Positions 14,661-14,758 of a stretch of DNA of 14,758 nucleotides are shown one piece after another; within the stretch, counting starts at the first letter, position 1; every line of letters starts with the position of its first letter. The notes below the pieces were generated by a model, which saw only the letters and a program-made list of their open reading frames with translations, did not search any database and was not told where the DNA came from. The position numbers were made by a program, and so were the translations under genes. Source of the DNA: JAUIGE01 sp045106685 (GTDB lineage: Bacteria > Bacteroidota > Bacteroidia > J057); assembly GCA_045106685.1 (NCBI GenBank), contig JBGCFB010000073.1, positions 1 to 14,758 of the forward strand, in the 5' to 3' direction.

Positions 14661-14758
14661 ATGTTTGATTCAATCCTGGCCTTTTTTCGTCGTCTGTTTG
14701 GTTCTGATCAAGAGAAGACTAATGCTGAAATAGTACGTGAGACAGCAAATGCTGATGA
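14661..14758 (+). CDS. Start of an unidentified protein, cut by the window edge
   Basis: An open frame begins at ATG 14661 and runs without a stop to the window end, giving 32 codons. It begins MFDSILAFFRRLFGSDQE, a short amphipathic or hydrophobic stretch followed by a charged, probably helical segment. This is too little to assign a family. Support for it being real comes from the promoter-like element and palindrome just upstream and from the uninterrupted frame. It has no Shine-Dalgarno sequence. It could be a small membrane-associated protein, but the rest lies outside the window. Confidence 0.55.
   Translation, partial: MFDSILAFFRRLFGSDQEKTNAEIVRETANAD

Overview
The window looks like chromosomal DNA from a Bacteroidota bacterium, possibly of the Saprospiria/Lewinella type; the genus is inference. 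The evidence is two secreted proteins with type IX secretion (T9SS) C-terminal sorting domains, an OmpA-family protein with a beta-propeller front end, few Shine-Dalgarno sites, and promoter-like elements resembling the Bacteroidota -33 TTG / -7 TAnnTTTG pattern. I see no insertion sequence, phage gene, CRISPR array, tRNA or rRNA. Most of the window is ordinary core and envelope gene content.

Layout. Positions 1-174 hold a nested palindromic repeat cluster and a stem followed by a T run. Two genes then read leftward: pgk (phosphoglycerate kinase) and, upstream of it, an unrecognised protein of up to 206 residues. Diverging from these, a 656-residue T9SS-secreted protein (2081-4051) reads rightward. 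Its codon use looks biased as in a highly expressed gene, and it ends at a strong bidirectional terminator (4069-4103).

From 12197 back to 4124 lies a leftward run of five genes: cardiolipin synthase (cls), a periplasmic serine hydrolase with C-terminal TPRs, a SulP/SLC26 anion transporter with a STAS domain, a seven-repeat propeller/OmpA protein, and a GT4 glycosyltransferase. The gaps are 86, 28, 52 and 3 nt. All but the glycosyltransferase are predicted to act in or across the envelope, so an envelope-related operon is plausible, but a shared job is not shown by sequence alone.

Diverging from cls, an alpha/beta hydrolase with an N-terminal membrane anchor (12254-13138) is followed after 1 nt by a T9SS-targeted secreted propeller-like protein (13140-14483). 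The last 177 nt gap carries two tandem covarying palindromes, a 17-nt alternating purine-pyrimidine tract and a promoter-like element. A new gene then starts at 14661 and runs off the window.

No clearly novel multi-gene system was found. The most interesting leads are in the non-coding DNA: the covarying tandem palindromes, an ATTTG-N3-CAAATTC palindrome in the same register in two promoter regions, a divergent pair of -7-like boxes that form one palindrome, and two 7-bp hairpins placed 8-9 nt before start codons. There is also a sharp base-composition step at a domain boundary in the last complete gene.
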